The notes beneath the pieces were generated by a model that was not told where the DNA came from, ran no database searches, and saw only the letters and a list, made by a program, of their open reading frames with translations. The translations under genes and the position numbers were made by a program. A stretch of 57,362 bases of DNA from JBCCTX01 sp964468435 (GTDB lineage: Bacteria > Bacteroidota > Bacteroidia > J057), in assembly GCA_964468435.1 (NCBI GenBank), contig CAYXVE010000035.1, positions 1 to 57,362 on the forward strand, read 5' to 3'. Shown here piece by piece: positions 26,600 to 36,361 of this stretch (positions within the stretch are counted from its first letter, which is position 1; each line of letters opens with the position of its first letter).

Positions 26600-26941
26600 A
26601 TGAAGCCGCGGGTATCATTTCAGTTATATTTCACAGAGGGAGAAAAAAAGGGTAAAGGAGTGGAGGTAATGGATGTGGATCTCGTGCATTGGGATGCATT
26701 AAAGCAGGAGGTGATCAAACATTATGTGGAGCAAGGGATTCTTACATATATGAAGGAGGAGTTACCAATATATTTGGAGCGGAAAGAATTTTTGCAGACG
26801 GAGGCTCAAATGCGTAAAATTGATGAAAAGGCCATCAGTGAAGATGCTTACATTGCGTTATTTTCACTGGATATCTTTTTGCGGCAATTAGAAGACTTGA
26901 TGGATTCAGATATACGTTTTGAATTAATTGATGAAAAATAG
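26600..26941 (+). CDS. hypothetical 113-residue soluble protein
   Basis: No family recognised. It has a beta-rich start (KPRVSFQLYFTEGE) and then charged helices (LERKEFLQTEAQMRKIDEK). No signal or membrane segment. TAGCTTTG at 26566-26573 matches the -7 box 27 bases before the start. It is 98 bases ahead of the flippase-like gene and may be co-transcribed with it. Confidence 0.6.
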   Translation: MKPRVSFQLYFTEGEKKGKGVEVMDVDLVHWDALKQEVIKHYVEQGILTYMKEELPIYLERKEFLQTEAQMRKIDEKAISEDAYIALFSLDIFLRQLEDLMDSDIRFELIDEK

Positions 26942-27039
26942 TTGTGGAAAAAGGGTATGATTTTAATATTTTCACATCCTGTAGCTAAAGGAAAAACATT
27001 TTCCGAATACTCTTTTTCATACTCGCTGAGCAGATTGGA

Positions 27040-28155
27040 ATGGAAGACAACAATTCAGATATATTAAGCCGCTTTAACATTTGGAAGGTAGTATGGCCTG
27101 TATTGATCGGTATCCTGGTCACTGTGGGGTATATTATTTATAAGGATATCATTTCGGGAGAGGGAGAAGTGCGGCAGGCTTTGGAAAGTATTAAATGGAC
27201 AGTCCGGAGTTTCTTATGGATAGGACTGGGATTCATTATGATGTTTGCCAGAGATGCAGCTTACGTCTGGCGGATGAGGATAATGACGGATAAAAATCTC
27301 AGTTGGAGAAGTTGTTTTGATGTGATTTTGTTATGGGAATTTTTTTCATCGATGTCTCCCTCTGTAGTTGGTGGGTCTGCTTTTGCGGTGTATATGCTTT
27401 ATAAGGAGAAGCTCACCATGGGAAAAAGTACAGCCATTGTTTTTATCACCATTTTTCTGGATGAAGTATTTTATCTTTTAATACTTCCTCTGGTGCTTTT
27501 GTTCATTGGATTCGACAAGATATTCGAGCCTATCCGCAACCTGGGAGACTATACGGGGGATGGGCTTATCGGCATATTCTGGATAGCCTATTTTGTGATC
27601 TTTGCCTATACGATGTTCCTGACACTGGCATTGTTTATCAGGCCAGAGGGCACCAACCGCGTCATCAAAAAACTTACATTTACCAGACTATTCAGCCGCT
27701 GGAAGCGCCGTGGCATCAATCTGGCTAATGAGTTGCTCATTTCTTCTCGGGAATTTAAAAACAAATCATGGAGTTTTTGGCTGTGGACCTGGATCGCAAC
27801 AGTGGTTGCATGGATGGGCAGGTATCTAGTACTAAACTGCGTTGTAGCTGCTTTTACGGTCTCAGGATTGAGTTTTGCCGATCATGTACTGGCCTTTGCC
27901 CGGGAAGCAGTGATGTTTATCGTAATGCTGGTCTCCCCGACACCTGGAGGTTCTGGCTTTGCTGAAGTGATGTTCACCAGTCTTTTGGCCGACCTTACAC
28001 CAGCAGGGCTGGGGATTGCGCTGGCAGCCTTATGGCGGGTTATTACTTATTATCCCTATCTACTAATCGGATTTATTTTGCTCCCACGCTGGACTACCCG
28101 GATTTATGGCAAAAAGAAGAAAGTTGCCAATCAGGAACATAGCCCTGTAAATTGA
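27040..28155 (+). CDS. flippase-like (lysylphosphatidylglycerol synthase TM / UPF0104) membrane protein
   Basis: 371 residues with about eight membrane segments. PSVVGGSAFAVYMLYKE and PTPGGSGFAEVMF are signatures of the UPF0104/AglD2-like family, related to the membrane half of MprF. It lacks the aminoacyl transferase domain. The family is thought to move or shield lipids; no substrate can be named. It ends with a basic tail (KKKKVA) and converges on dcd with 4 bases between. Confidence 0.88.
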   Translation: MEDNNSDILSRFNIWKVVWPVLIGILVTVGYIIYKDIISGEGEVRQALESIKWTVRSFLWIGLGFIMMFARDAAYVWRMRIMTDKNLSWRSCFDVILLWEFFSSMSPSVVGGSAFAVYMLYKEKLTMGKSTAIVFITIFLDEVFYLLILPLVLLFIGFDKIFEPIRNLGDYTGDGLIGIFWIAYFVIFAYTMFLTLALFIRPEGTNRVIKKLTFTRLFSRWKRRGINLANELLISSREFKNKSWSFWLWTWIATVVAWMGRYLVLNCVVAAFTVSGLSFADHVLAFAREAVMFIVMLVSPTPGGSGFAEVMFTSLLADLTPAGLGIALAALWRVITYYPYLLIGFILLPRWTTRIYGKKKKVANQEHSPVN

Positions 28156-28159
28156 ACAC

Positions 28160-28696
28160 TCAGAATTTATTCTTCCACATCATAGATTCTACGGGCTTGA
28201 TCGTCCGGTGATTGTACTTGGCACCTGGCCTTTTATTGTACAAGTTAATCACATCACCATCTACTTCAAAGTAGATTAACTGACCAATGGGCATTCCTTC
28301 GTAGACCCTGACAGGTTGAGTTACAGTTATCTCAAGTGTCCAGGTATTGCAGAAACCCACATCTCCTTTACCGGCTGTAGCATGTATATGTATGCCTAGT
28401 CTTCCCGTACTGCTTTTGCCTTCCAGAAAGGGCACATGCTGGTGGGTTTCGGTATATTCTATTGTTACTCCTAGATATAGGGTATTGGGCTGAAGGATCA
28501 TACCTTCTTCCGGAATGATGATTTCTTCAATAGGATTGTGCTTTCTGGCATCCAGCGTACGGTCATTATAGGTGGCGAGATATTTGCCCAAACGCACATC
28601 ATAGCTATTACTTCCCAATGCTTCCCGGTCAAAAGGTTCGATAATAATGTTGCCTTTTTCCATCTCTTCTAGTATCCGCCTGTCAGATAATATCAT
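28160..28696 (-). CDS. dcd: dCTP deaminase
   Basis: 178 residues. It converts dCTP to dUTP for thymidylate synthesis. LGSNSYDVRLG, GKSSTGRLGIHIHATAGKGDVGFCNTWTLEI (with the catalytic Glu in TLEI) and GQLIYFEV are the family motifs. The trimer-forming C-terminal tail (KYNHRT) is present. It could be the bifunctional form with dUTPase activity; not decidable here. It is the second nucleotide-supply gene in the window but not linked to nrdJ. Confidence 0.95.
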   Translation of the reverse strand: MILSDRRILEEMEKGNIIIEPFDREALGSNSYDVRLGKYLATYNDRTLDARKHNPIEEIIIPEEGMILQPNTLYLGVTIEYTETHQHVPFLEGKSSTGRLGIHIHATAGKGDVGFCNTWTLEITVTQPVRVYEGMPIGQLIYFEVDGDVINLYNKRPGAKYNHRTIKPVESMMWKNKF

Positions 28697-28842
28697 GTAT
28701 CAAAAAATTAAAAAAAAATGAATAGACTCAGTACATATGATTGGAAACCCCTCCGTTTTAGAATGAAACGCTAATCGTAGGTTTCTGAGATAGTTCTTTA
28801 GCATTTTCAGGGTCAAAAATATGTGAAAGAAAGGGAGTTAGC

Positions 28843-29424
28843 CTATAATTCATCTGCAATGTCATCATAGAAGTTGTGGCCGCTACTGCCATTGCCATTA
28901 TCATAGGTTTCAAACAGATTTTCGTGATGGGAAGTATGTCCAGGACCCAAATGCGAACTGGAAGACGAAAGTAATTCCCTGCTATGTTCAAACTTTTCGA
29001 GTTTGGACATCTGGGACTGTAAAAATACCTGTAATTGAGTCAGAACTTCCTCCCTGCGTTTGTGCAGTTCTTCAATCTCTGAATCAATGCGATTACGCTC
29101 AGTAATGCCTCGTTGGATGATATCCCGGGCTTTTGACTCTGCTTCCTGTATTTTGAGTTCTGCCTTTTTGCGTGCATTTTCCACGGTCGAGCGCGAAGAT
29201 TGTTCAGCTTGCATCAGGGTTTTATGCAACATGTTTTCCACTTCTTTCAGGGTATCGTAGCTCGCTTTGATCTTTTCGAGGTTTTCCTTAAGGGAACGGT
29301 TGGCTTCCAGTTGCTGTTCCATTACCTTAGCAACTTCCTGCAAAAAAGCATCTACCTCTACACGATTATAGCCCCTAAATTCTCTGTTGAATGATTGTTG
29401 CCGTATTTCTATGGGTGTCAGCAT
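28843..29424 (-). CDS. DivIVA-domain protein
   Basis: 193 residues. It starts MLTPIEIRQQSFNREFRGYNRVEVDAFLQEV, the DivIVA/GpsB N-terminal lipid-binding and dimer motif. A coiled coil runs over about 25-160 with a lysine/alanine-rich middle (NARKKAELKIQEAESKARD). The last 35 residues are a Ser/His/Gly-rich tail ending in an acidic peptide. DivIVA proteins mark curved membranes and poles in Gram-positives; Bacteroidota homologues are widespread but little studied. It starts 4 bases after the WD40 gene ends, so it is the second gene of a pair. Confidence 0.9.
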   Translation of the reverse strand: MLTPIEIRQQSFNREFRGYNRVEVDAFLQEVAKVMEQQLEANRSLKENLEKIKASYDTLKEVENMLHKTLMQAEQSSRSTVENARKKAELKIQEAESKARDIIQRGITERNRIDSEIEELHKRREEVLTQLQVFLQSQMSKLEKFEHSRELLSSSSSHLGPGHTSHHENLFETYDNGNGSSGHNFYDDIADEL

Positions 29425-29428
29425 ATCT

Positions 29429-30358
29429 CTAAGCCGTTGTGTGTATATGCCAGCGTATTAGCCGCCGATCATCGCTACACGAAATTAATGAATTATCGAA
29501 TTTTATCCATCTTAATCTATTAACGCTGTGAACATGTGCTTCGTTTCGTTTATGATCAATTACTTTTAGCAAGTCGAAGCTGTACGCGTCCCAGACCTTC
29601 AATGTTTTATCCCGGCTGCCTGTAACCAGTATATCTTCATACGGAGATAATACTATTGCGTTTATCGTAAAATTATGAGCTGGAATACTTTTTATCAGTT
29701 GATATGGCTGCTGGAGATCCCAGATGTTCAAATGAGCATCTCTGGCTCCGCTAATCAAATATTTTCCATCGTGGTTCATACATAAAGAAAATACAGAATT
29801 TTCATGAGCTTTCCAGTGATCCAGTAGTTTTTCTCCACCTTCTGATAATACTACAATGTAATTGTCGCTGGTACCAAGATATTTTTTTTCTCCTGTTTGA
29901 GAAGATTGGACGACCCTTAGGTGATTGGGGACAATTCTGTCGTGGAGTTCTACTTTGAAACCATTGAGTGAAACGATTCCCAGAAAGCCCGAGGCCTGTA
30001 AGATCCAGACCTGATTCAGTTTTTCATCAAAATAAAGATCATAAACAGCATCTGTGGTCTTTCGGTAGGTTTCTACGATCTGTTTGCTCTTCAGGTCAAC
30101 GAAGTAAACTGTACCATCGCTACTCCCAATGACCAGCAATTTTCGATCAGGTATGTTGAGAAGGGAATAAACAGCACAACCAATCCTAATGATTCCCTCT
30201 CCCTGGTCATCCTTTTTGTCCAGATCCCATCGTACAACGATTCCATCATCTCCTGAACTATAGGCAAACTTTTCCTGATTATCTACCTCTAACGCAAACA
30301 ATGATCCCTTATGCCCTGTATATTCACTGATTTTTTCTACCTCAATCTTTTTTATCAC
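29429..30358 (-). CDS. WD40 repeat protein
   Basis: 309 residues, seven-bladed propeller in outline. Clear blades include GHKGSLFALEVD to GIVVRWDL at the start, KAHENSVFSLCMNHDGKYLISGARDAHLNIWD (about 185-215), AHNFTINAIVLSPYEDILVTGSRDKTLKVWD and the last SVNRLRWIKFDNSLISCSDDRRLIRWH. No signal peptide, so cytoplasmic; likely a protein-protein scaffold. Translationally close to the DivIVA gene (4 bases), suggesting the two work together. Confidence 0.9.
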   Translation of the reverse strand: MIKKIEVEKISEYTGHKGSLFALEVDNQEKFAYSSGDDGIVVRWDLDKKDDQGEGIIRIGCAVYSLLNIPDRKLLVIGSSDGTVYFVDLKSKQIVETYRKTTDAVYDLYFDEKLNQVWILQASGFLGIVSLNGFKVELHDRIVPNHLRVVQSSQTGEKKYLGTSDNYIVVLSEGGEKLLDHWKAHENSVFSLCMNHDGKYLISGARDAHLNIWDLQQPYQLIKSIPAHNFTINAIVLSPYEDILVTGSRDKTLKVWDAYSFDLLKVIDHKRNEAHVHSVNRLRWIKFDNSLISCSDDRRLIRWHIHTTA

Positions 30359-30606
30359 GCTATTTTTACTGGAAATTTACACAACTATAAGCAAAGGTGA
30401 AAGGGGAATAAGTAATCCGGCTAGTAGAATGACCACTGACTACTCATCACGCACAACGGGTTATATCCTATTTGTTTTTTGTTTCTTCCCTATGTTAATT
30501 GTTAATCAAAAAATAAAGTCTTGCAGCTTATGAGATTTATGTCTGTCAACTTGTTTCAGGCATTGACGTTTTACAGCTGCGAGCCATGATATACTAACTA
30601 TTTACC

Positions 30607-31377
30607 ATGTACAAAGCCAGACCTTACATCATTGCCGAGACCAACTGGGAAGTAGTGAGAAATACAGATTATGAAGTAGCTATTTTACCCTGGGGAGCGA
30701 CAGAAGCCCACAATTTCCATCTACCTTATGCTACTGACAATTATCAGTGCGACTATGTGGCAGCTGAGTCAGCACGTATCGCGTGGGAGGAAGGTACCAG
30801 GGTAGGAGTCTTTCCGACAGTCCCCTTTGGCGTGAATACCGGACAGTTGGATGTGAAATTCTGTCTGAATATGAATCCCAGTACTCAGCTGGCATTATTG
30901 AAAGATATCGTACAGGTACTGTCTATACAAAGGATTTGCAAGCTTATCATACTGAACGGGCACGGGGGCAACTATTTCAAGCAAATGATTCGCGAGCTGT
31001 ATGGGCTATATCCCGATGTGTTTATTTGTACCATGAATTGGTGGAAGGTCGTAGACTGGACACAGTATTTTGATGATCCTGGCGACCATGCTGGAGAAAT
31101 GGAAACCAGTGCGATCTTGCATATTGCACCCGGATTGGTGAGACCCCTGGAGGAAGCAGGTGATGGATCAGCAAAGACATTCAAGCCCAAAGGCTTGAAA
31201 GAAGGATGGGTCAGTGCTCAGCGCAAATGGACAGAGGTGACGGCTGATACGGGTGTGGGTAATCCCTACCCAGCTACTGCTGATAAAGGTGCCAGATATC
31301 TGACAGATGTATGTAGCAAAATCGCTGAATTTATTACAGAACTGGCTAGAGTCGACAAAGATGATATGTACGAATAA
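30607..31377 (+). CDS. creatininase-family amidohydrolase
   Basis: 256 residues. LPWGATEAHNFHLPYATD supplies the Glu, His and Asp metal ligands, LNGHGGN and DHAGEMETS the second half of the two-metal site. Members include creatininase and amidases of cofactor biosynthesis (for example MftE-like proteins), so substrate is open. No signal peptide. Flanked by spacers of 248 and 77 bases; appears monocistronic. Confidence 0.9.
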   Translation: MYKARPYIIAETNWEVVRNTDYEVAILPWGATEAHNFHLPYATDNYQCDYVAAESARIAWEEGTRVGVFPTVPFGVNTGQLDVKFCLNMNPSTQLALLKDIVQVLSIQRICKLIILNGHGGNYFKQMIRELYGLYPDVFICTMNWWKVVDWTQYFDDPGDHAGEMETSAILHIAPGLVRPLEEAGDGSAKTFKPKGLKEGWVSAQRKWTEVTADTGVGNPYPATADKGARYLTDVCSKIAEFITELARVDKDDMYE

Positions 31378-31454
31378 TGCTTTAATGTCGTTTATATCTT
31401 AACCTCTCTTGTTTAAGGAGGAAGAGGTATCGGTGTATCAAAGACATTCAGTAT

Positions 31455-34400
31455 ATGCATTGCTTACGAATTACCCTGATTGGTTTTTTCTTTTGTTTGA
31501 TTTATTCAATTCTGCCTGCACAACAACTTCTGATCACTGAGATCATGTACAATCCCCCGGAATCGGGTACAGATTCCTTGGAGTACATTGAGTTGTACAA
31601 CAACACCGATAGTACAGTCAATCTCAATGGATATCGATTAGAAGGCGTAAGCCATATGTTCGACTCAGTATTCCTCGAATCCAAAGGTTTACTAGTGATA
31701 GCTAAAGATACTGCTGCCTTTCGAAGTATATTCCAGGTTGCCGCCTTGGAATGGAACAGTGGAAGCCTGAATAACCAGGGAGAAACAATTGTTGTGCTGG
31801 ATTCTGCCGGGAATATCATTCACGAAGTTACATACGACAATACATCGCCTTGGCCCATATCAGCAAATGGAGATGGAAATTCATTGATCCTTTGTAATAT
31901 CTTCGCAGATACTCAAATTCCGGATAACTGGTCTGAATCTGGATTAGCCACAGGGGATACCATAGAGGGATTTGTTGTGAAAGGATCTCCAGGCATTTTG
32001 GAAAATTGTATACAGATCGACCAGGATATATTTGCACCGAAGATTACCACGGTTAATGCGTTATCAGAGACGCTTATTCAGGTATTTTTTGATGAAACGC
32101 TGGACAGTATTTCAGTGGATTCAGCTGATTGGGTCTTAAATCCTCAGGCTTTAATTGACGATGTCAGCATAGTAGATTCCCTTCCGGAAAGTGTGATGCT
32201 TTCTCTGAAGGACTCTATCGAGAAATGTGTAATCTATACCTTATCCGTTAGTGGAATTGCTGATAGTCTGTCTAATGTCATGGATACCGCCGCAATATTA
32301 GAGTTTCAGTATTGTCCACCAGATACTACTAGACCGCTTCTCCTTTCATTTGAGTTTCAATCCTCGACGGAGGTTCTGTTGGTCTTTGACGAAATGCTGG
32401 ATACTACCTCTCTTGGAGTGGATAATTTTTCATTGATTGTGGTTGATGATATTTTAGGTATCATCCCAGGTCTGGAAGCTGTAAGCCCATCTGTATCTGC
32501 AGATTCGATCTTGCTGGTATTGGATCAAAATGTAACGCGTTGCACAGATTATCAAGTTGCATATGAGGTAGCAGATACAGCAGGCAATATATCTTTGGCA
32601 CAGAGCGCTCTGCGCTCGGAGTTTTGTCCTGATAGTATCAGCCTAACCATTACGGAGATTATGTATAATCCTCCTGAGGCAGGATTTGATTTCCTCGAGT
32701 ATATAGAGATCCTCAATACGGGAAATAATCCGGCCAAACTGTCGCGGGTTACAGTTCCAGGACTTCCATTGGATTGGGGTGAAATGATACTTCCACCGGA
32801 TTCAATTGTCGTGATCGCATCTGATTCTTCCAGTCTGGCGCAGATATTTGGGTTTGAAAAAGCTAAAGAATGGGCATTTGGGGAGAATCTGGATAATGGT
32901 GGTGCACGGGTTGCTTTGCTGGATGAAGATGGTACGTTGCTGGATGAAGTTACCTACAGTACAAGTGCTCCCTGGCCTGTACAAGCCAATGGTGGAGGTG
33001 CTTCCCTGATTCTGTGTGATATTGATGCTGATAATACAGCGTCTGCAAACTGGGCTGCCTCTACCACGGAGGCTGGGCTTCAAATCAATGGACGTGATCT
33101 TAAGGGATCTCCAGGAAAGCTGGAGACCTGTCCAGACATTATGATAAAGCAGGATACAATTCCTCCATCTGCAATTTTTGCAGAATTTACCGGACAGGAA
33201 GTCATCATTGCCTTTGACGAAGTGATACAATTGCCTGATACTGCTACTCAGATCGAAATAGAAGGAGCCACACTACAGGATCTCGTACTATCAGGAAGTG
33301 GGGATACGCTGTTTTTAGGGCTGAGCGAACTTCCAGGACCTTGTAAGTTCATCGATCTTGAGTTGCTGGGAGTCATTGATACAGCAGGCAATCCCGTTTC
33401 TAATCCATTGCAATATGAGTTCAACACTTTTTGTGATGAAATACCGCCACTTGTAATCACTGAAATACTGTATGAAGTACCACAAAATGATACGCTGCGC
33501 TTTATAGAGCTATATCATGCAGGTTTTTCACCTGTCAATATGAAAGGGTATACGCTGAGTGGTGATATCAGCTTTACTTTTCCCGATACTATCATCAATC
33601 CAGGAACTTATTTCACGATAGCAGTGAATGAAAAAGCTTACCAGGACGTATTTGGGAAAAGTGTATTTGAATGGGATTCGGGCTTGCTTTCGGGAAATAT
33701 AGAAATACTAAATCCCAGCGGTCTGATCGTGGATCAGGTAGTTTACAAAAGTGGAGGTTTCTGGCCTTCCAATCCCCAGAACAGCATTACCTCACTCGAA
33801 TTGAGAAGTGCTATCCTAGACAATTCACTACCCGAATCCTGGCAGCGGTCCATGGAATTTGTGGGATATTATGAAACTGATACCCTCAGGGCCTCTCCAG
33901 GTAAAGCATCAGCCCATGCTACACTTACTAGCTTTGACTTGCAGGATACTACACGGTGTGGTGTGGATAGTATCATCCTGGATGCTGGAAATCCCGGAAG
34001 CATTTATCTTTGGTCAACGGGTGATACTTCACAGATGATCAGCATTACTCAGACAGGTACCTATCAGGTCAAGGTCAACAATGGATTGAATTTAGACTCT
34101 GTCAGCATCAATGTGCTGATTTTTCCAGAACTTACTGCATCGAATTTTGCTCCGGATACCGTTTGTACAGATAGCGTTGTGAATTTTGAAAACAATAACC
34201 CAGGAGCAACCTATTGGCTCTGGGATTTTGGGAATGATGACAGGTCTACTGATAGTAGAACCAATACCCAGTATGAGCAACCTGGAACTTATAGCGTTAC
34301 CCTGCAACTGGGGAATGATCTCGCCTCATGTCCACAATTGCTGGTAGATAGCCTTGTGGTAATATCCTGCAATCCTTCAACATCTGCTGATCCGTTTCTT

Positions 34401-34646
34401 ACACGCTCGTTAAAGGTATATCCTAATCCTGTTGGAGACATGCTTTACCTGCAGGCAGAATGGAAAGTTCCTTCAGAAGGGTCTCTGAAGATCGTAGATG
34501 CTATCGGAAGGATATTTTATTCAGAAAACTGGGACAGGGAAAATAAATTGGACTTAAAATGGAATGCTTCGATACTGACTTCTGGTGTATATTACGTAAT
34601 TTTAGATGTCTATAAAGTTCATCAAGTCTTAAAACTGATCAAATAA
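31455..34646 (+). CDS. lamin-tail-domain protein secreted by the type IX system
   Basis: 1063 residues. Signal peptide 1-23 (FCLIYSILPAQ). Three lamin tail domains begin at LLITEIMYNPPESG (about 24), LTITEIMYNPPEAG (about 395) and LVITEILYEVPQND (about 670). Between them are Ig-like (SbsA type) domains with repeated Asp-Thr phrases, then a PKD domain (WLWDFGNDD, QPGTYSVTL, about 885-965) and a T9SS type A sorting domain (VYPNPVGDMLYL to the end). So it is a surface-attached or released adhesive or structural protein. The next gene starts directly after its stop. Confidence 0.92.
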   Translation: MHCLRITLIGFFFCLIYSILPAQQLLITEIMYNPPESGTDSLEYIELYNNTDSTVNLNGYRLEGVSHMFDSVFLESKGLLVIAKDTAAFRSIFQVAALEWNSGSLNNQGETIVVLDSAGNIIHEVTYDNTSPWPISANGDGNSLILCNIFADTQIPDNWSESGLATGDTIEGFVVKGSPGILENCIQIDQDIFAPKITTVNALSETLIQVFFDETLDSISVDSADWVLNPQALIDDVSIVDSLPESVMLSLKDSIEKCVIYTLSVSGIADSLSNVMDTAAILEFQYCPPDTTRPLLLSFEFQSSTEVLLVFDEMLDTTSLGVDNFSLIVVDDILGIIPGLEAVSPSVSADSILLVLDQNVTRCTDYQVAYEVADTAGNISLAQSALRSEFCPDSISLTITEIMYNPPEAGFDFLEYIEILNTGNNPAKLSRVTVPGLPLDWGEMILPPDSIVVIASDSSSLAQIFGFEKAKEWAFGENLDNGGARVALLDEDGTLLDEVTYSTSAPWPVQANGGGASLILCDIDADNTASANWAASTTEAGLQINGRDLKGSPGKLETCPDIMIKQDTIPPSAIFAEFTGQEVIIAFDEVIQLPDTATQIEIEGATLQDLVLSGSGDTLFLGLSELPGPCKFIDLELLGVIDTAGNPVSNPLQYEFNTFCDEIPPLVITEILYEVPQNDTLRFIELYHAGFSPVNMKGYTLSGDISFTFPDTIINPGTYFTIAVNEKAYQDVFGKSVFEWDSGLLSGNIEILNPSGLIVDQVVYKSGGFWPSNPQNSITSLELRSAILDNSLPESWQRSMEFVGYYETDTLRASPGKASAHATLTSFDLQDTTRCGVDSIILDAGNPGSIYLWSTGDTSQMISITQTGTYQVKVNNGLNLDSVSINVLIFPELTASNFAPDTVCTDSVVNFENNNPGATYWLWDFGNDDRSTDSRTNTQYEQPGTYSVTLQLGNDLASCPQLLVDSLVVISCNPSTSADPFLTRSLKVYPNPVGDMLYLQAEWKVPSEGSLKIVDAIGRIFYSENWDRENKLDLKWNASILTSGVYYVILDVYKVHQVLKLIK

Positions 34647-35561
34647 ATGGGGAAATACGGGTTGCGAAGGATCTGGTATGGTTTGATGGCAGGTGTTTGT
34701 ATTGTGATCTCTTCCTGTCATGACGATTCGGTCAACAATCCTCTGATAGATGAGATACCACCGGAGATACGTCTGATTGTCCCTGATTCTGCATCTATTC
34801 TGGCTCAGCCAGGCGATAGCTTGAGTTTTACCCTGTTGCTGGCAGATAATGCCGGGCTGGATTCTCTGCGAATCTATCGCGAAGTGCTAGGCGTAGAGGG
34901 GAGTAAACTGGAAGTACGCAATCGCGTTCTGGAAGTGTCGCTTAATGGCAGGGAGGCTGAGTTCACTTATGAGGTACTTGTACCATTCTATCCCGAATTT
35001 ACCCAGGTATTTTATGACATAGAGGTCCTGGATCAGAAGGCCGCTGCAGACCAAGTACGTATCAAGGTTACGCTATTGCCCAACGACTTCGAGCTCTCTG
35101 ACCTGAGTTACAAGGTCAATACCTATCGCAACAAGCGTATTTATGCTCAATTATCAGATTCTCTGTCTGGTTTCAATTTTACTACACAAAAGGCTTTCAG
35201 ATTACCTTTTACTTTTTCCCTGGATGTAGATATCGCAGAAAACAGCGATCAATCTCCCTTTCAGCCACAGCTGATTTCCCCTAATAATGACTATTTCCTG
35301 CAGGATTCCGTTTTTGTGATTTCCAGCACATCTGAGATCAATTTTGAGGAGGCAAGCTATCAGATTATTGCTTCTGCATACTACACCTCAGATGCCTATC
35401 ACCGGAAAACGCCCGTATTAGCTCAAGATGATATAGTGATCATACGTCTGATCAAGTCTCCCAACCCACAATTTGCCCTCATGTGGATCAAAGGGGTTAC
35501 TGATGATGTAGGTAGCACGAATGATTTAATTGAATTTGACTACAAAGTGAGCAGTGAATAA
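34647..35561 (+). CDS. hypothetical lipoprotein
   Basis: 304 residues. Residues 1-24 are a lipoprotein signal (VISSC). PPEIRLIVPDSASILAQPGDSL opens an Ig-like fold of the kind found in Bacteroidota surface lipoproteins. No catalytic motif. It begins right at the stop of the T9SS protein and overlaps the next gene by 8 bases, so the three form one operon. It may anchor or assist the lamin-tail protein (inference). Confidence 0.8.
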   Translation: MGKYGLRRIWYGLMAGVCIVISSCHDDSVNNPLIDEIPPEIRLIVPDSASILAQPGDSLSFTLLLADNAGLDSLRIYREVLGVEGSKLEVRNRVLEVSLNGREAEFTYEVLVPFYPEFTQVFYDIEVLDQKAAADQVRIKVTLLPNDFELSDLSYKVNTYRNKRIYAQLSDSLSGFNFTTQKAFRLPFTFSLDVDIAENSDQSPFQPQLISPNNDYFLQDSVFVISSTSEINFEEASYQIIASAYYTSDAYHRKTPVLAQDDIVIIRLIKSPNPQFALMWIKGVTDDVGSTNDLIEFDYKVSSE

Positions 35562-36351
35562 GTCATTATTTCGGGTACTTGCGTTTCTTCGCCATATGAT
35601 ATATTCCCGGAGCAGATATCGCATACACTCTCCTTGGGTATATACTTTTTGTACGGAAGTACTTCCACATAAACGTTCTGAAGTAGGGAATAGGATTGAA
35701 GAAAGAAGAAAAATACTGCTGAAAAGCGACCAATGGATACGTTTTGTGGATTATGGAGCAGGACCAGATGGGCAACATGTGAGGCGCAAGGTAAGTGAAA
35801 TGGTTCACACTGCTTCCCGGAAGCGCAGGTCGGGAGAGCTGTTGTACAGGATTTGTAGGCATTACAAGCCTAGACGGGGGCTGGAATTGGGAACACATCT
35901 CGGCTTAGCTACCATGTATCAAGTAGCAGGGGGGATTTTTGAGCGTTTTGTTACATTGGATGGGGCGGCAAATGTAGTTGAAATAGCTCAATCCGGTTTT
36001 GAAGAATGGACCTTTCAGCCCGAATGTATCACAGGCCCCTTTGAAGAAACACTATTCGATGTGGTGGATCTGACTGTCTTGAAGCCAGATTATGTATTTG
36101 TTGATGGAAACCACCAGTATGAACCTGCGATGAGATATTTTCATCATCTGTTACCCTACATGGCAGACGGAGCCATTATGATCTGGGATGACATATACTG
36201 GTCAAAAGATATGCAGAAAGCCTGGAATGAAATTATCCGTCATCCCGAAGTTACGGTGAGTATTGATATCTTCTTTCTAGGGATCTGCCTGGTACGTCAC
36301 AATCAGGCTAAAGAGCATTTCCGTTTGAGATTTCTGGATGGAAATTTTTAA
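35554..36351 (+). CDS. class I SAM-dependent methyltransferase
   Basis: 265 residues starting with GTG. LELGTHLGLATMYQV is the SAM-binding motif I, VTLDG motif II, and DYVFVDGNHQYEPAMRYF with MIWDDIYWS resembles catechol O-methyltransferase-like enzymes (metal Asp, Asn, Asp). The first 80 residues carry a basic segment (RSRYRIHSPWVYTFC). Substrate unknown. It overlaps the lipoprotein gene by 8 bases and slightly overlaps an upstream possible start of yjbQ. Confidence 0.85.
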   Translation: MNKSLFRVLAFLRHMIYSRSRYRIHSPWVYTFCTEVLPHKRSEVGNRIEERRKILLKSDQWIRFVDYGAGPDGQHVRRKVSEMVHTASRKRRSGELLYRICRHYKPRRGLELGTHLGLATMYQVAGGIFERFVTLDGAANVVEIAQSGFEEWTFQPECITGPFEETLFDVVDLTVLKPDYVFVDGNHQYEPAMRYFHHLLPYMADGAIMIWDDIYWSKDMQKAWNEIIRHPEVTVSIDIFFLGICLVRHNQAKEHFRLRFLDGNF

Positions 36352-36361
36352 TATTGAATCT

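Noticed and set aside
28758..28991. Minus-strand 77-codon frame ending ELSQKPTISVSF
   Set aside because: Mostly overlaps the DivIVA gene in another frame; no family resemblance.
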